Assembly: GCF_001434465.1 (NCBI RefSeq)
Contig: NZ_AZGE01000008.1
Span: 1 to 64,000 of the forward strand
DNA length: 64,000 nucleotides
Source: Limosilactobacillus oris DSM 4864
Lineage (GTDB): Bacteria > Bacillota > Bacilli > Lactobacillales > Lactobacillaceae
Direction of reading: 5' to 3'
Part shown: piece by piece, positions 27,185 through 35,997 of the stretch
How the letters are laid out: each line of letters starts with the position of its first letter
Numbering within the stretch: position 1 is the first letter of the stretch
The notes under the pieces: generated by a model
Seen by the model: the letters and a program-made list of their open reading frames with translations, nothing else
Database searches by the model: none
What the model was told of the DNA's origin: nothing
Position numbers and translations under genes: made by a program

Positions 27185-27613
27185 TCAAGGCCGAAAGTGT
27201 TCAGCGATGTGCTCGTCAAAATAGCCCAGGTGGTTAACCTCTAACGTTTTGAGGTAGGCCACTAGTTCGACCGCGCCGCTGGGACTTAATTCGTTGACCG
27301 CGTTTAATCCCATCCCCGTCGGTACGGTTTCACTCATTGCGGTTACCTGCCGGTCAGCAGTGACCGTTGCCTGGGAACAAGAAATGGCCCAACGGCCGCC
27401 AACATTGGGAGCAAAAACGAAGAAGAGACTGAAGTCGCTTGCGAGGTAGGCCGGCAGCGCCCAAGCCACGTCATCTAACCGCTGGGGGTACAGGTCGCCT
27501 TGGATAGCGAAGCGGTCAATATTGAGTTCGGTCGGCGCAGTTGTCAGCATGAACATGGTATTTTCAAATTCCTTCATTCCCAGTTTCATCTCGGGGCGGA
27601 TTTCAGGATGCAT
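27185..27613 (-). CDS. Protein of unknown function (142 residues)
   Basis: A soluble, acidic, beta-rich protein with no signal peptide (FSLFFVFAPNVGGRWAIS; LSPSGAVELVAYLKTL). I do not recognise the family. The GAGAATG ribosome region and ATG at 27613 follow the stop of the upstream gene by 11 bp, so both form a two-gene operon. That operon is divergent from the MolA-like binding protein gene and lies at the left edge of the nitrate/molybdenum cluster. Confidence 0.65.
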   Translation of the reverse strand: MHPEIRPEMKLGMKEFENTMFMLTTAPTELNIDRFAIQGDLYPQRLDDVAWALPAYLASDFSLFFVFAPNVGGRWAISCSQATVTADRQVTAMSETVPTGMGLNAVNELSPSGAVELVAYLKTLEVNHLGYFDEHIAEHFRP

Positions 27614-27624
27614 TTTTCATTCTC

Positions 27625-28593
27625 CTAACTAAAGTGTTCACGGTAGTATTGGTACTTTTGACGAATGTCTTTGACCGGGGCGTCTAGGATGTGTTCGCGG
27701 CCCTGATCATCGACTAGGAAGTGCTGGTCTACGAGCTGCCCAAACTTGATCCGGAGGAGGGGAGCATGGCTAAACAGTTCGTCGAGGTTGGTCGTCATAA
27801 TGTCGACGTGGTCCAGGTAGTTGGGAACAACCAGGTGGGTGAAGTCGGTAAAGCAATCCGCAAGGACGTCGGCATAGGCGTGGTCGACGTATTTCAGCTC
27901 ATTGGTTTCAAGCTGGTTGTAATATTCCCGGCTGGTCAATCCGCGCCGGTTTTTAATGTTATGCTGCTCATCGTACTGGTGGGTCAGGTAGGCATCCCAG
28001 TCCCGGTAGGCATAGACGGTTAGTCGGGCGACTAGTTGGCGGCCCTCCTTATTGACGTTTTGGGGAACCATGGCACCTGCCTGATCGATTAAGTAGGGGC
28101 GGACCAGGTGCTGAGCAATCAGGTAGTAGAAGGTATGCGGCCTTAATTCCCGGTCGTGGCCATCTTCGTACAGCTTTCCACTCCCGACCAGGGGCGGCAG
28201 TTTGCTGAGGCTCAGTCGGGTCTGGTTGACGGCGTAAATAATGTCTTCGATTTCCTGGTCAATGATAGGACGCTGGCTGATTGCCTGGAGCAGTCGGGTA
28301 TAAAGACGGGTCAAGTTACCCAATTCATTTTTTTGATTGGGATAGACCCCACCCTGGGATTGGTACTTACGAGTTTCCCGTTCTAATTGGCGCTCAAGTT
28401 CGATAGTCAGCCGCTCTACTTGGACCGGCAGTACAGGGTGGTCAACGCCTTGCCGGGCGATCGTTTGGACAGCCTCCCGGATGACCGGCCGCATTTCAAC
28501 GAAGTCGGGGAAATCAAAAACGTTTTGAAAAGCCTGATCCTGTTTGAGACGGTGGTAGGCTGCTTCCTTAAAGTCATACTGGTGTGGTTTCAT
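27625..28593 (-). CDS. Protein of unknown function (322 residues)
   Basis: It is read from ATG 28593 behind GGAGG; a longer frame to 28638 lacks a site. The protein is soluble and mostly helical, with charged Gln/Arg/Leu stretches (VERLTIELERQLERETRKYQ) and a C-terminal part rich in Tyr and His. No motif is recognised. It shares a divergent promoter region with the binding-protein gene at 28721, where a TAGGG site also lies, so it may be part of the nitrate-respiration regulon. Confidence 0.65.
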   Translation of the reverse strand: MKPHQYDFKEAAYHRLKQDQAFQNVFDFPDFVEMRPVIREAVQTIARQGVDHPVLPVQVERLTIELERQLERETRKYQSQGGVYPNQKNELGNLTRLYTRLLQAISQRPIIDQEIEDIIYAVNQTRLSLSKLPPLVGSGKLYEDGHDRELRPHTFYYLIAQHLVRPYLIDQAGAMVPQNVNKEGRQLVARLTVYAYRDWDAYLTHQYDEQHNIKNRRGLTSREYYNQLETNELKYVDHAYADVLADCFTDFTHLVVPNYLDHVDIMTTNLDELFSHAPLLRIKFGQLVDQHFLVDDQGREHILDAPVKDIRQKYQYYREHFS

Positions 28594-28615
28594 GATCGTC
28601 CTCCATTCTAGCCCC

Positions 28616-28697
28616 ATTATAAGAAAGACCGGCGGCAAATAGAATTAGGGATATTGATGAAAACCCTGATTATCTTTTAACGCGCAAAATAGTATGA
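28616..28697. promoter_or_regulatory. Divergent promoters with TAGGG site
   Basis: On the minus strand TATAAT (28616-28621) is preceded by TTCTAT at 17 bp. On the plus strand TATGAT near 28692 is a -10 candidate for the binding-protein gene. TAGGGATATTG begins at 28646, and CCCTGA follows at 28664. It resembles half of the TAGGG-N4-CCCTA type site seen before narG. Confidence 0.45.
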
Positions 28698-28720
28698 TAA
28701 AGGAGAAGGAGTTGAATGTG

Positions 28721-29740
28721 ATGAAAAAAAGATGCTGGGGGGTCCTGCTAGCAGCGCTCGCCCTTTTGCTGGCTAGTCCCGCTGTCAAGGCAAGTTCGAC
28801 CCGGACGGTTAAGGATATGGACGGGCAGACGGTTCGTATTCCACGCCATGTCCGACGGCTGGCTGACCTGTGGCACGCCAATAACCAGGTCGTTTTGCTA
28901 TTAGACGGGCAAAAAAAGCTGGTGGCCACAACCCCATTAATTAAGAAACAATCCTGGTTTACAACCGTTGACCCGGGGATCAAAAAGGTGACGGCGCCCT
29001 TTGCTGGTAACCAGATTCAAGTTGAGGAACTGCTAAAGACGAAGCCGGATGTGGTAATCGCCGCGGATCCGGCCCAGGTTAAAACGGCCCGACAGGCTAA
29101 ACTGCCAACCGTGAACGCAATGTACACTGATTTTGCCGGTCTGAAACGGTCCGTAACCCTAACGGCCACGATTCTTGGCGGCCGGGCACCCCAACTTGCT
29201 CGACAGTATAACCAGGAACTAGATAGCAACATCAAGCTGGTCAACCGCCGTTTAGAAGGGATCCAGCAGCGCCCAACGGTGGTTCACTTTGTCAATTCTG
29301 CTGACTTGACAAAGGTTGATGGCCGACACACAATCGTTGACCAGTGGATTAAGATCGCGGGCGGGCAGAACGCGATCACCAGGCGGGGCAACCAGGTTAC
29401 CGTGACGGCGGAAGAACTAGTCAAGGCTAATCCGGACGTGATCATTGTTGGCAGCAGCTCTAACCAGGCGGCCCGGCGTGCTTTAAAGAGGGACCCGCAG
29501 CTCCGTCAGCTAACGGCGGTTAAGCAAGGCCGGGTTTATGGGAATCCTCAAGGTACGTTCCCTTGGGATCGTTACAGTGCAGAAGAAGCACTGCAGGTGT
29601 TGTGGGCGGCGCAGAAGCTGCACCCGGCCCAGATGAAGGGAATTGACATGGTTAAGCAGACACAGGACTTCTACGCCCGCTATTACCACTATCAATTATC
29701 GAAACACCAAGCCCAACAGATTTTAGCGGGCGAAAATTAA
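28721..29740 (+). CDS. ABC transporter substrate-binding protein (MolA/FecB type)
   Basis: The protein has 339 residues from ATG 28721 (GAAGGAG site). A signal peptide covers residues 1-26, ending VKAS; there is no lipobox Cys. The body is a helical-backbone class III binding protein: DMDGQTVRIP, KPDVVIAADPAQV, ANPDVIIVGSS, PWDRYSAEEAL. Class III proteins carry siderophores, cobalamin, haem or, in Haemophilus MolA, molybdate. Its place beside molybdenum-cofactor and nitrate reductase genes makes molybdate or another oxyanion the likely cargo. The ATPase and permease are convergent just downstream. Confidence 0.8.
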   Translation: MKKRCWGVLLAALALLLASPAVKASSTRTVKDMDGQTVRIPRHVRRLADLWHANNQVVLLLDGQKKLVATTPLIKKQSWFTTVDPGIKKVTAPFAGNQIQVEELLKTKPDVVIAADPAQVKTARQAKLPTVNAMYTDFAGLKRSVTLTATILGGRAPQLARQYNQELDSNIKLVNRRLEGIQQRPTVVHFVNSADLTKVDGRHTIVDQWIKIAGGQNAITRRGNQVTVTAEELVKANPDVIIVGSSSNQAARRALKRDPQLRQLTAVKQGRVYGNPQGTFPWDRYSAEEALQVLWAAQKLHPAQMKGIDMVKQTQDFYARYYHYQLSKHQAQQILAGEN

Positions 29741-29749
29741 GCCCTAATT

Positions 29750-29798
29750 AAAGCACGGATTAAGAATCCTTCACCGGTTTTCCTAATCCGTGCTTTTG
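29750..29798. terminator. Bidirectional terminator between molA-like and molC-like genes
   Basis: AAAGCACGGATTA pairs with TAATCCGTGCTTT. The stop codon of the minus-strand ATPase gene (29783-29785) lies within the stem. Confidence 0.85.
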
Positions 29799-30580
29799 TT
29801 TGTTGATAAGGCCAGCTGGCAAGAATACCGGCCCAGTTTTGGCAGGTAGACAACGCTAAGTGGCGTCTGATAAACAGCTGTTAATTTTTCCTGGGTCAGC
29901 AGGGCATCCTGACTGCCGACGACAACCTGCTGGTCATTCGTGAAGAGGCCGACTTGCCCGCCAAGCATAAAGGCGTGATCTGGGAGGTGGGTGGTAAGGA
30001 TAATTGCCATCCCCTTGGCCGCTATTTTTTTGAAGAGGGTAATCAGCTCCGCCTGCCGGCCAAGGTCGAGGGCCGCCATTGGTTCGTCTAGAACCAGAAC
30101 CCGAGGTTGCTGCACAAGTCCGTGAATGATGGCAATCAGTTGTTGTTGCCCACCAGATAAGCTGACAAAAGGGATCGTGGCCAGGTCAGCCAGCCGGAAA
30201 CGCTGGAGATAGTGCTGGACGAGGGCTATCTCCGTGGGACCAGGGGTTTGAAAGGGCCTGAGGTAGGCGGCCCGCGCAGTTAAGAGGTAGTCCTGAACGG
30301 ACAGTGTGGATGCGGCATGGTAATCCTGAGGAACATAGGCCAGGTGGTGGGCGATCTCCTGGCGGCTTAACCGGTCGAGGGGTGTTGAAGCGAGGGTGAT
30401 ATTCCCGCTAGCAGGGGGGACTAAGCCGAGCAGGCAACGCAATAGGGTTGATTTTCCCACTCCATTCGGGCCGAGCAGGGTTAAAATTTCGCCGGCCCGA
30501 ATGTTAAACGAAACACGCTTAAAGATGGGGACTTGGCCCGGATAGGCAAAACTAAGTTGGTTAACACTGAGCAGGTTCAT
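29783..30580 (-). CDS. ABC transporter ATPase (FecE/MolC type)
   Basis: The 265-residue protein has Walker A LLGPNGVGKST (residues 35-45), Q-loop YVPQDYH, signature LSGGQQQ, Walker B VLVLDEPMAAL and a switch His in TTHLPDH. It powers import through the permease encoded just upstream; the ATG overlaps the permease stop by 4 bp. With the binding protein it makes a BtuCD-like type II importer, here probably for molybdate, although iron chelates are an alternative. Confidence 0.9.
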   Translation of the reverse strand: MNLLSVNQLSFAYPGQVPIFKRVSFNIRAGEILTLLGPNGVGKSTLLRCLLGLVPPASGNITLASTPLDRLSRQEIAHHLAYVPQDYHAASTLSVQDYLLTARAAYLRPFQTPGPTEIALVQHYLQRFRLADLATIPFVSLSGGQQQLIAIIHGLVQQPRVLVLDEPMAALDLGRQAELITLFKKIAAKGMAIILTTHLPDHAFMLGGQVGLFTNDQQVVVGSQDALLTQEKLTAVYQTPLSVVYLPKLGRYSCQLALSTNKSTD

Positions 30581-31572
30581 GGATACTGGGCCTTCTTTCT
30601 GACGAGGAGGTAAATAAACAGGGGAGCGCCGACAAAACCGGTGAGGATGCTAAGGGGAATTTCCCCAGCAGAGATGGTTCGGGCTAGGGTATCGATAAGG
30701 AGTAAGAAGAGGGCTCCCACTAGTGCAGAGAGGGGCAGGGCATACCGTTCATCAGTGCCAACGAGCCGCCGGGCCATATGGGGGATAACCAGGCCGACCC
30801 AGCCGATGTTCCCGCTAAGGCAGACGGTCGCCGCCGTGAGCAGGGTACCCGCGACGATGACTAGCAGGCGCTCCAGCCGGACGTTGAGTCCTGTGCTGGT
30901 TGCCAGGTGGTCGCCGAGCGAGAGGACGGTCAGGTGCCAGCGGAGCAAGCCCAAGGTAATACCCCCAATCAGTAGCGCTGGCAGAGTGGCCGCAATGCTG
31001 GGCAGGTCAACCTTGGCAAGGCTGCCGAGCTGCCAGTAGACGATGCTTTGCAACTGAGAGTCGGGGTCGGCAATGTATTTTAACAGCCCGAGGATGGCCT
31101 GCATGAAGCCGGAGATGACGATTCCAGAAAGCACCAGGATCAGCATTCCCCGCTGCCCCAGGATCCGGGCGACAAACAGGGTGATGACGACGGCGATAAT
31201 GCCGCCGGCAAAAGCCCCTAGTTGAGTCGGCCAGATCCCACCGCCGGCCAGGATGGCGATTGCTGCACCGACTGCCGCCCCGTAAGAGACCCCGAGGATA
31301 TCTGGGGAGACGAGCGGATTTTGAAAGACACTTTGAAAGGCACTCCCAGCCGCTGCTAGGCCGGCCCCGATTAGCAAAGCGCCGAAGATTCGGGGCAGCC
31401 GGATCGTGTAGAGAATATTGGTAATCGCCGGGTTGCGGGACGGTTGGGTCAAACCGGTCCAGATTTCAACCGGGCTAAGGCTGATCCGCCCACACCCGAG
31501 GGCAATTACCGCTAGGAGGGGGACCAGGATTATGGTGCTGAGTAAAATTAACCGTGGTGAACGCTTAGCCAT
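30577..31572 (-). CDS. ABC transporter permease (FecCD/MolB type)
   Basis: The protein has 331 residues from ATG 31572 (AAGGAAGGAG site); the frame upstream to 31701 overlaps the flavodoxin gene and is not coding. About ten membrane helices and the family motifs RLPRIFGALLIGAGLAAAGSAFQ, NPLVSPDILGVSYGA and GNIGWVGLVIPHMARRLVG identify a FecCD-family subunit. It is the middle gene of flavodoxin - permease - ATPase with short overlaps, so translation is coupled. Confidence 0.9.
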   Translation of the reverse strand: MAKRSPRLILLSTIILVPLLAVIALGCGRISLSPVEIWTGLTQPSRNPAITNILYTIRLPRIFGALLIGAGLAAAGSAFQSVFQNPLVSPDILGVSYGAAVGAAIAILAGGGIWPTQLGAFAGGIIAVVITLFVARILGQRGMLILVLSGIVISGFMQAILGLLKYIADPDSQLQSIVYWQLGSLAKVDLPSIAATLPALLIGGITLGLLRWHLTVLSLGDHLATSTGLNVRLERLLVIVAGTLLTAATVCLSGNIGWVGLVIPHMARRLVGTDERYALPLSALVGALFLLLIDTLARTISAGEIPLSILTGFVGAPLFIYLLVRKKAQYP

Positions 31573-32005
31573 GCTCGGGCTCCTTCCTTGCTCGCTTGAG
31601 TTGGGCGACCGCCTGCCGAGCTCCACTGGCAGTTTCTTCATAGTCAACTCTGATGGGTGCTCCCAGCCGCCGGGCCCCCTGGTCATGCAGGGCCCGGTCA
31701 AAAATTAAGACGGCTCGGGCAAAAGCGGCGTGACCATAATCCAGATCACCGGCTCCGACCACCAAGTAGGATAAGTGCGGGAGGGGCATTCCCTGGACCT
31801 GGTGGAAAAACTGTTCTTCCAGCGGTGTTAAGTAACCGTCGCCATACGTGCACGGACAGAGAACCAGACGGTTGCAGTTAGCCAAGGCGGCAGCACTGGT
31901 TTCAGCTAGTCCGCATCGGGTCATTTGCGGGCAGTGCTCAGCAATTAGTTGGCTGAGTTCAAGGTTATGTCCAAACAGGGTTGAGTATAATATTAATTCC
32001 CGCAT
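31565..32005 (-). CDS. Flavodoxin-like protein
   Basis: The protein has 146 residues from ATG 32005; the ATG at 32017 overlaps the AAAGGA site. The FMN phosphate loop is seen as YSTLFGHNLEL (residues 6-16), and a second loop as CPCTYGDGYLTP, the Gly-Asp-Gly pattern common in flavodoxins. It is a low-potential electron carrier. In this operon it could donate electrons for metal reduction or cofactor maturation, but that is inference. It overlaps the permease gene by 8 bp. Confidence 0.8.
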   Translation of the reverse strand: MRELILYSTLFGHNLELSQLIAEHCPQMTRCGLAETSAAALANCNRLVLCPCTYGDGYLTPLEEQFFHQVQGMPLPHLSYLVVGAGDLDYGHAAFARAVLIFDRALHDQGARRLGAPIRVDYEETASGARQAVAQLKRARKEPEHG

Positions 32006-32136
32006 ATTCGTCTTCATCCTTTCGTTACTTATTGTAGTATAGCACCGGGAATCCGGGACGATTATTAGGGAATTAACCGATTCTAAGTTGCCCGTTTTTT
32101 TGGCATAATGGGAGTGTTGAAAGCGGGTGATTGAGT
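32006..32136. promoter_or_regulatory. Divergent promoter region, flavodoxin operon / moaE operon, with TAGGG site
   Basis: TAGGGAATTAACC begins at 32066, a half-site of the TAGGG-N4-CCCTA type. On the minus strand TATACT lies about 35 bp before the flavodoxin start region. No strong plus-strand promoter elements are seen before moaE, which suggests activation. Confidence 0.4.
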
Positions 32137-32538
32137 TTGTACTATTTACGGATCAGCGATGCGCCGATTGAGGTCGCGCCCTTGTACCAAAAACTGGTCG
32201 ATCCCCAGTTTGGCGGCATTGATATGTTCGTTGGTACGATTCGCCAATGGACGGGCAGTATTGAAACAAAGCGAATTGACTACACTGCCTACCATGGGAT
32301 GGCGGAACGGCAATTAGAAAAGATTGCCCAGCCGATTGAAGCGCAGGGGGGCCGGGTCGTGGTTGTCCACCGGACTGGTCAGTTAGCACTGACTGACATC
32401 GCCGTCTTTGTCGGGGTGGCCGCCCCACACCGCGCGGAGGCGTTTAAATGGTGCCAGTACGTGATTGATACTTTAAAGCAGACGGTACCAATTTGGAAAA
32501 AGGAGTACGATACTGATAAGGTAAGGTGGGGAAACTGA
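32137..32538 (+). CDS. moaE: Molybdopterin synthase catalytic subunit MoaE
   Basis: The protein has 133 residues if read from TTG 32137, 6 bp after GGGTGA; TTG 32131 is the alternative. MoaE features are FVGTIRQWTG, the AYHGMAERQLEKIA block, VHRTGQLALTDIAVFVGVAAPHR, and the catalytic-site KQTVPIWKKEY with its two Lys. With MoaD it inserts two sulfurs into cyclic pyranopterin monophosphate to give molybdopterin. The stop overlaps the moaD start (TGATG). Confidence 0.92.
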   Translation: MYYLRISDAPIEVAPLYQKLVDPQFGGIDMFVGTIRQWTGSIETKRIDYTAYHGMAERQLEKIAQPIEAQGGRVVVVHRTGQLALTDIAVFVGVAAPHRAEAFKWCQYVIDTLKQTVPIWKKEYDTDKVRWGN

Positions 32539-32783
32539 TGGAAATAACGGTTAAATTATTCGCATTTCTCCAGGATCGGTTAGGACCGACCGTGACGGTC
32601 AGGGTGTCTTCACCAGTGAAGGTGGCTGACCTCTTTGATCAAGTGGCCAAGCAGGACCCGACGCTTGGGCCGACCCTGAATAACTCGCGACTGGCGGTTA
32701 ACCAGGAATTTGTGGATGCGGCGACGGTAACGTTGACGCCCACAGATGAAGTTGCAATTATTCCGCCGGTTAGTGGCGGCTAA
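32538..32783 (+). CDS. moaD: Molybdopterin synthase sulfur carrier subunit MoaD
   Basis: The 81-residue ubiquitin-like protein ends in the required Gly-Gly (PPVSGG), which MoeB adenylates and which then carries the thiocarboxylate sulfur. The ATG at 32538 overlaps the moaE stop, behind AAGGTGGGG. The FAFLQDRLG start is typical. It is followed by narK in the same direction. Confidence 0.93.
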   Translation: MEITVKLFAFLQDRLGPTVTVRVSSPVKVADLFDQVAKQDPTLGPTLNNSRLAVNQEFVDAATVTLTPTDEVAIIPPVSGG

Positions 32784-32828
32784 CCACTAACCGTTTTGCA
32801 AGTTTACTTTTGGAGGAGGACTGATTAT

Positions 32829-34020
32829 ATGTCTAATGTTAAAAATGTTGCTCATGGCAGCCGTGCCAATGCGTATACAGCACTTATTCTTTCAACCTTG
32901 GCAATGATTGTTTGTTTCATGTCCTGGTCAAACTTTGCCCCGTTGGCGTCACAAGTGGCTCAGATGTTTCATTTGTCCGTGGCTGAGCGGACACTTCTGT
33001 TAGCGACGCCGGTCTTGCTGGGTTCGATTATGCGGATCCCAGTGGGGATTTTATCTGACCGCTATGGTGGGAAGAAGGTTTACCTGATTTTGATGGCCTT
33101 CATTCTCATTCCACTACTGATGATTCCCCACGTTCATTCCTTTGGGATGCTCCTGTTTGCGGCCCTGCTGGTCGGGATGTCCGGGACCTCCTTTGCCGTA
33201 GGGGTTTCCTATGCCTCTGTATGGTTCCCCGCTGAGCAGCAGGGACTGGCGCTGGGAATCGTTTCGATGGGGAACATGGGGAATGCCGTCGCGGCGATGA
33301 CCCTGCCATACATTTCTAAGACGGCTGGTTTTGATGCTGTATACTACTTTTTGATTATCCTGACGATCATTTTTGGACTCCTGTTTGCCATCTTTTGTAA
33401 GGAAATGCCGGTTGACAAGAGCAAGACAATTGCGGGGGCGCTATCCGTAGCGAAGGATAGCGGGACCTGGTACCTGTCCCTCTTCTACTTCCTGACCTTT
33501 GGTCTCTTTGTGTCCTTTACTAATTTGACGCCTACTTTCCTGACGGGAATGTTTAAGTTTAACCCGGTCACGGCGGGCCTTTATTCCGCCCTCTTTGCCT
33601 TTGTCTGCACACTGGTGGCCAGTGGGTGGCTACTTAGCAGATAAGAAGCGGCCAATGAGCCTTTTACAGTGGACCTTTATTGCAATCATTGTTTTTGGAC
33701 TGTGGATTATGTTGAGCTTCCACAGTCAAGGCCTCTTCATCGCCGGAATCGTCCTGATCGGTCTGTCCGCCGGAATTGGTAACGGGGTTGTTTTCAAGAT
33801 GGTTCCATACATCTCCAAGGGTAATACCGGTGCTGTCACTGGTTTCGTTGGTGCTATGGGTGGCCTGGGTGGCTTTTTCCCGCCGCTGGTAATTGGTTAC
33901 ATCTACCAGTGGACGGGCAGCTACGAACTGGGGATTGGCCTGCTCGTCTTGACGGGGGTCATCTGCTGGTTCGCCCTGTGGAAGCACTACATTCATGGCG
34001 ATGTGCACATCGTTAAATAA
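32829..34020 (+). pseudogene. narK: Nitrate/nitrite transporter NarK (frameshifted)
   Basis: The start at ATG 32829 has a GGAGGAGG site. The product is an MFS protein of about 396 residues with NarK signatures: SWSNFAPLASQVAQMF, GILSDRYGGKKV, and the nitrate signature GMSGTSFAVGVSYASVWFP near residue 120. A +1 shift in the GGG at 33624-33626 ends the first frame at 33644. Removing one G gives VASGGYLADKK and an open frame to 34020, where AGIGNGVVFKMVP repeats the nitrate signature. It would import nitrate and export nitrite for NarGHJI. Either a recent mutation or a sequence error. Confidence 0.88.
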
Positions 34021-34030
34021 GTATTATTAA

Positions 34031-34067
34031 AAGAGACTGGAAGAAGAAATTCAACCAGTCTCTTTTT
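34031..34067. terminator. Terminator after narK
   Basis: AGAGACTGG pairs with CCAGTCTCT, followed by TTTTT. Confidence 0.88.
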
Positions 34068-34110
34068 GAATGGGGCATACTGACCCGCGCGGATTAAACC
34101 GCCAAATTTA

Positions 34111-35016
34111 TTACTGCACCGCCTTCGCCAGTTGGTTAACTAGGGTCAATAGCTGTTTGCGGCCATTGCCGGCGGGCAGGACCTTAATGTCGAGCCGGGC
34201 CTGGCTGAGCATTTCCGTGATGATCTCTGCTGCCTTTGGCCGGGCCGTCATGGTAAATTGGTAGGCTTGATCAAAGGCCGCCGGAGTTGGCCGATGGTCC
34301 TGACCGAAGAAGCTCTTGAACCAGGCAGGGTGGTCCTCAATAGCAAAGAGAAGGGGTAAGGGATACTGCCCGGTCAGGATCGCGGTGGTCAATGTTGTAG
34401 GCTGCTTAAATAGGGTGGCAAGTTCGTTCACCATCGTTCCCGCGCTACCAATGGTTTGACCAATCTGCCCGGCCAGGCTGACCAAGTCGGGCCCCAGATT
34501 CGCGAGTACTGCCGCTTGTTTAGCAGTGATTGCTGCGAGCAAACCTGCTCGAGACTTGACGTCTAGCAGGTAATCAGCAACTTGGAAGTGCTGGTTGTAG
34601 TTGAATTGCAGCCGCTGCAACTGGGCAATCATAAAATCGCCACCGTCAACAGTTAGCTCTTCGACTACCTGGGGTGGATTGCCGACCTTGCCGAGGCGGT
34701 TAACAAATTGTCCCATTAAGTAACTGGCAGCAAAGGCCCCGGCTTTTTGTTGGGCTACTGTCCCCACGGTAAGCTGGTTGGGTAAAAAAGCTGGCGGACA
34801 GGTGCTGGCCCCCAGCGACAACAGTTCTGGAAGCTGAGCAGCCGTAACCTGGTCGACCGTCAAGTCTTCAGCTGTGAATTGACTAAGAGCCGCAAACAGC
34901 TGATAGCGGGTGTGTCGCGCTGCCTGGTCGCTGTTAGGGTCCAGGAGGCGCTGAATTAACGGCGGTAGTTGGCTGACGATGACAGCTAGTCCGCCGGTGA
35001 GACGTTCATCAATCAT
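34111..35016 (-). CDS. Unknown protein, possibly a degenerate class 1 isoprenoid synthase (301 residues)
   Basis: ATG 35016 is preferred over TTG 35019 (AAGGA site). The protein is all-helical. The order GDFMIAQLQ, then VKSRAGLLAAITAKQAAVL, then GQIGQTIGSAGTMVNELATLFK recalls the second half of polyprenyl diphosphate synthases, where a GD, a K(T/S)AxL and an FQIxDDxxD appear in that order. The second Asp-rich motif is lost here (VNELATL). It may be a related but altered enzyme or a non-catalytic subunit. NarGHI needs menaquinol, so an isoprenoid link would make sense, but this is tentative. Last gene of a three-gene operon. Confidence 0.5.
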   Translation of the reverse strand: MIDERLTGGLAVIVSQLPPLIQRLLDPNSDQAARHTRYQLFAALSQFTAEDLTVDQVTAAQLPELLSLGASTCPPAFLPNQLTVGTVAQQKAGAFAASYLMGQFVNRLGKVGNPPQVVEELTVDGGDFMIAQLQRLQFNYNQHFQVADYLLDVKSRAGLLAAITAKQAAVLANLGPDLVSLAGQIGQTIGSAGTMVNELATLFKQPTTLTTAILTGQYPLPLLFAIEDHPAWFKSFFGQDHRPTPAAFDQAYQFTMTARPKAAEIITEMLSQARLDIKVLPAGNGRKQLLTLVNQLAKAVQ

Positions 35017-35020
35017 CAAA

Positions 35021-35995
35021 TCAGTCCTTAAACTTGTTAATTTCGGCAGTTAACTGTTCGGCGACCGGAATAAAGATGTCGGTCAGGTACTTATTAAAGT
35101 CGACCTTGAGCTGTGATGTTTCGGTGAGCCGCTGGGCCCGCTGAAAGGCATCATTGCGCATATTAACGATTAGCGTTTGCCGTTGGTGGCTGAGGTACTT
35201 GGCGAGTTTTTCGTGCCGCGCCTGGTAGCGGAGTAAAAAGTAGTAGAAAATTTCGTAAAAGGTATTATCAAGAACCCAAAAGACGGTGCTGCGGCGGACA
35301 TTGTCACTCATCATCTCCGTAAAGGAGTTGTCACCGAGCAGTTCGTGGTTAGCAAAGGCCCCAGCGGATAAAACAATGGCTTGGACTTCGTGCATATCGG
35401 CCATATACTGACAGAACTGGTCGAGTTCACTATCGTCCAGAGTGAAACCCAGCTGCTCTTCCCGCTCGCTGGCGGCCATTTTGCCAAAAGTAGCTTGATA
35501 CTGCCGATTGACGTCCTTGCTATCGGCGATGAGGTCAGCGCAAACGGTAGTCAGGGTTTGGAAGTTCTTTTGCAAAAACCCGTGCACCGTTTGCCAAACT
35601 AGTTCGATTTGCTGGTTAAAATTACCAAATAACTCCTGGACGGTACCCACCAGCTGCTTTTCGACCTGGCCATCCTCGGTATGGGGCGCGTACTGAACGA
35701 CTAGTGGGAGACTATCATCAGCGTGGTTAAGCCCATGCTTGCTCCGCTGGTCCCGTTCATATTCCTTCAGTTCGTTGAGATCCAGCAAGCCCAGCGGCAT
35801 GATGTTGATTTCACTGTTGGTCGCCATGATTTGCAGGGAAAACGGACTGGTATCAGTCTGGTTAGCGGTTAGTGACTTGAGGGCGTCAAAGAGCTTCTTG
35901 CGGTTGGCAAGGTCGTCTTCTGGGTCCGCGTAAAAGCCTGACGTATAGATGGCCTGGTTATTGTATTCGCGATTGAGTTTGTCTTCAGCATTCAT
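35021..35995 (-). CDS. Unknown protein (324 residues) in the nar/nre cluster
   Basis: A soluble acidic, largely helical protein with no signal peptide and no recognised motif. It has clusters of aromatic residues (STVFWVLDNTFYEIFYYFLLRYQ, about 235-257) and a helical C terminus. The ATG follows AAAGGATC, and the gene starts just after the stop of the 91-residue ORF. Gene order and spacing indicate co-expression with its neighbours. I cannot assign a function. Confidence 0.6.
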   Translation of the reverse strand: MNAEDKLNREYNNQAIYTSGFYADPEDDLANRKKLFDALKSLTANQTDTSPFSLQIMATNSEINIMPLGLLDLNELKEYERDQRSKHGLNHADDSLPLVVQYAPHTEDGQVEKQLVGTVQELFGNFNQQIELVWQTVHGFLQKNFQTLTTVCADLIADSKDVNRQYQATFGKMAASEREEQLGFTLDDSELDQFCQYMADMHEVQAIVLSAGAFANHELLGDNSFTEMMSDNVRRSTVFWVLDNTFYEIFYYFLLRYQARHEKLAKYLSHQRQTLIVNMRNDAFQRAQRLTETSQLKVDFNKYLTDIFIPVAEQLTAEINKFKD

Positions 35996-35997
35996 GA

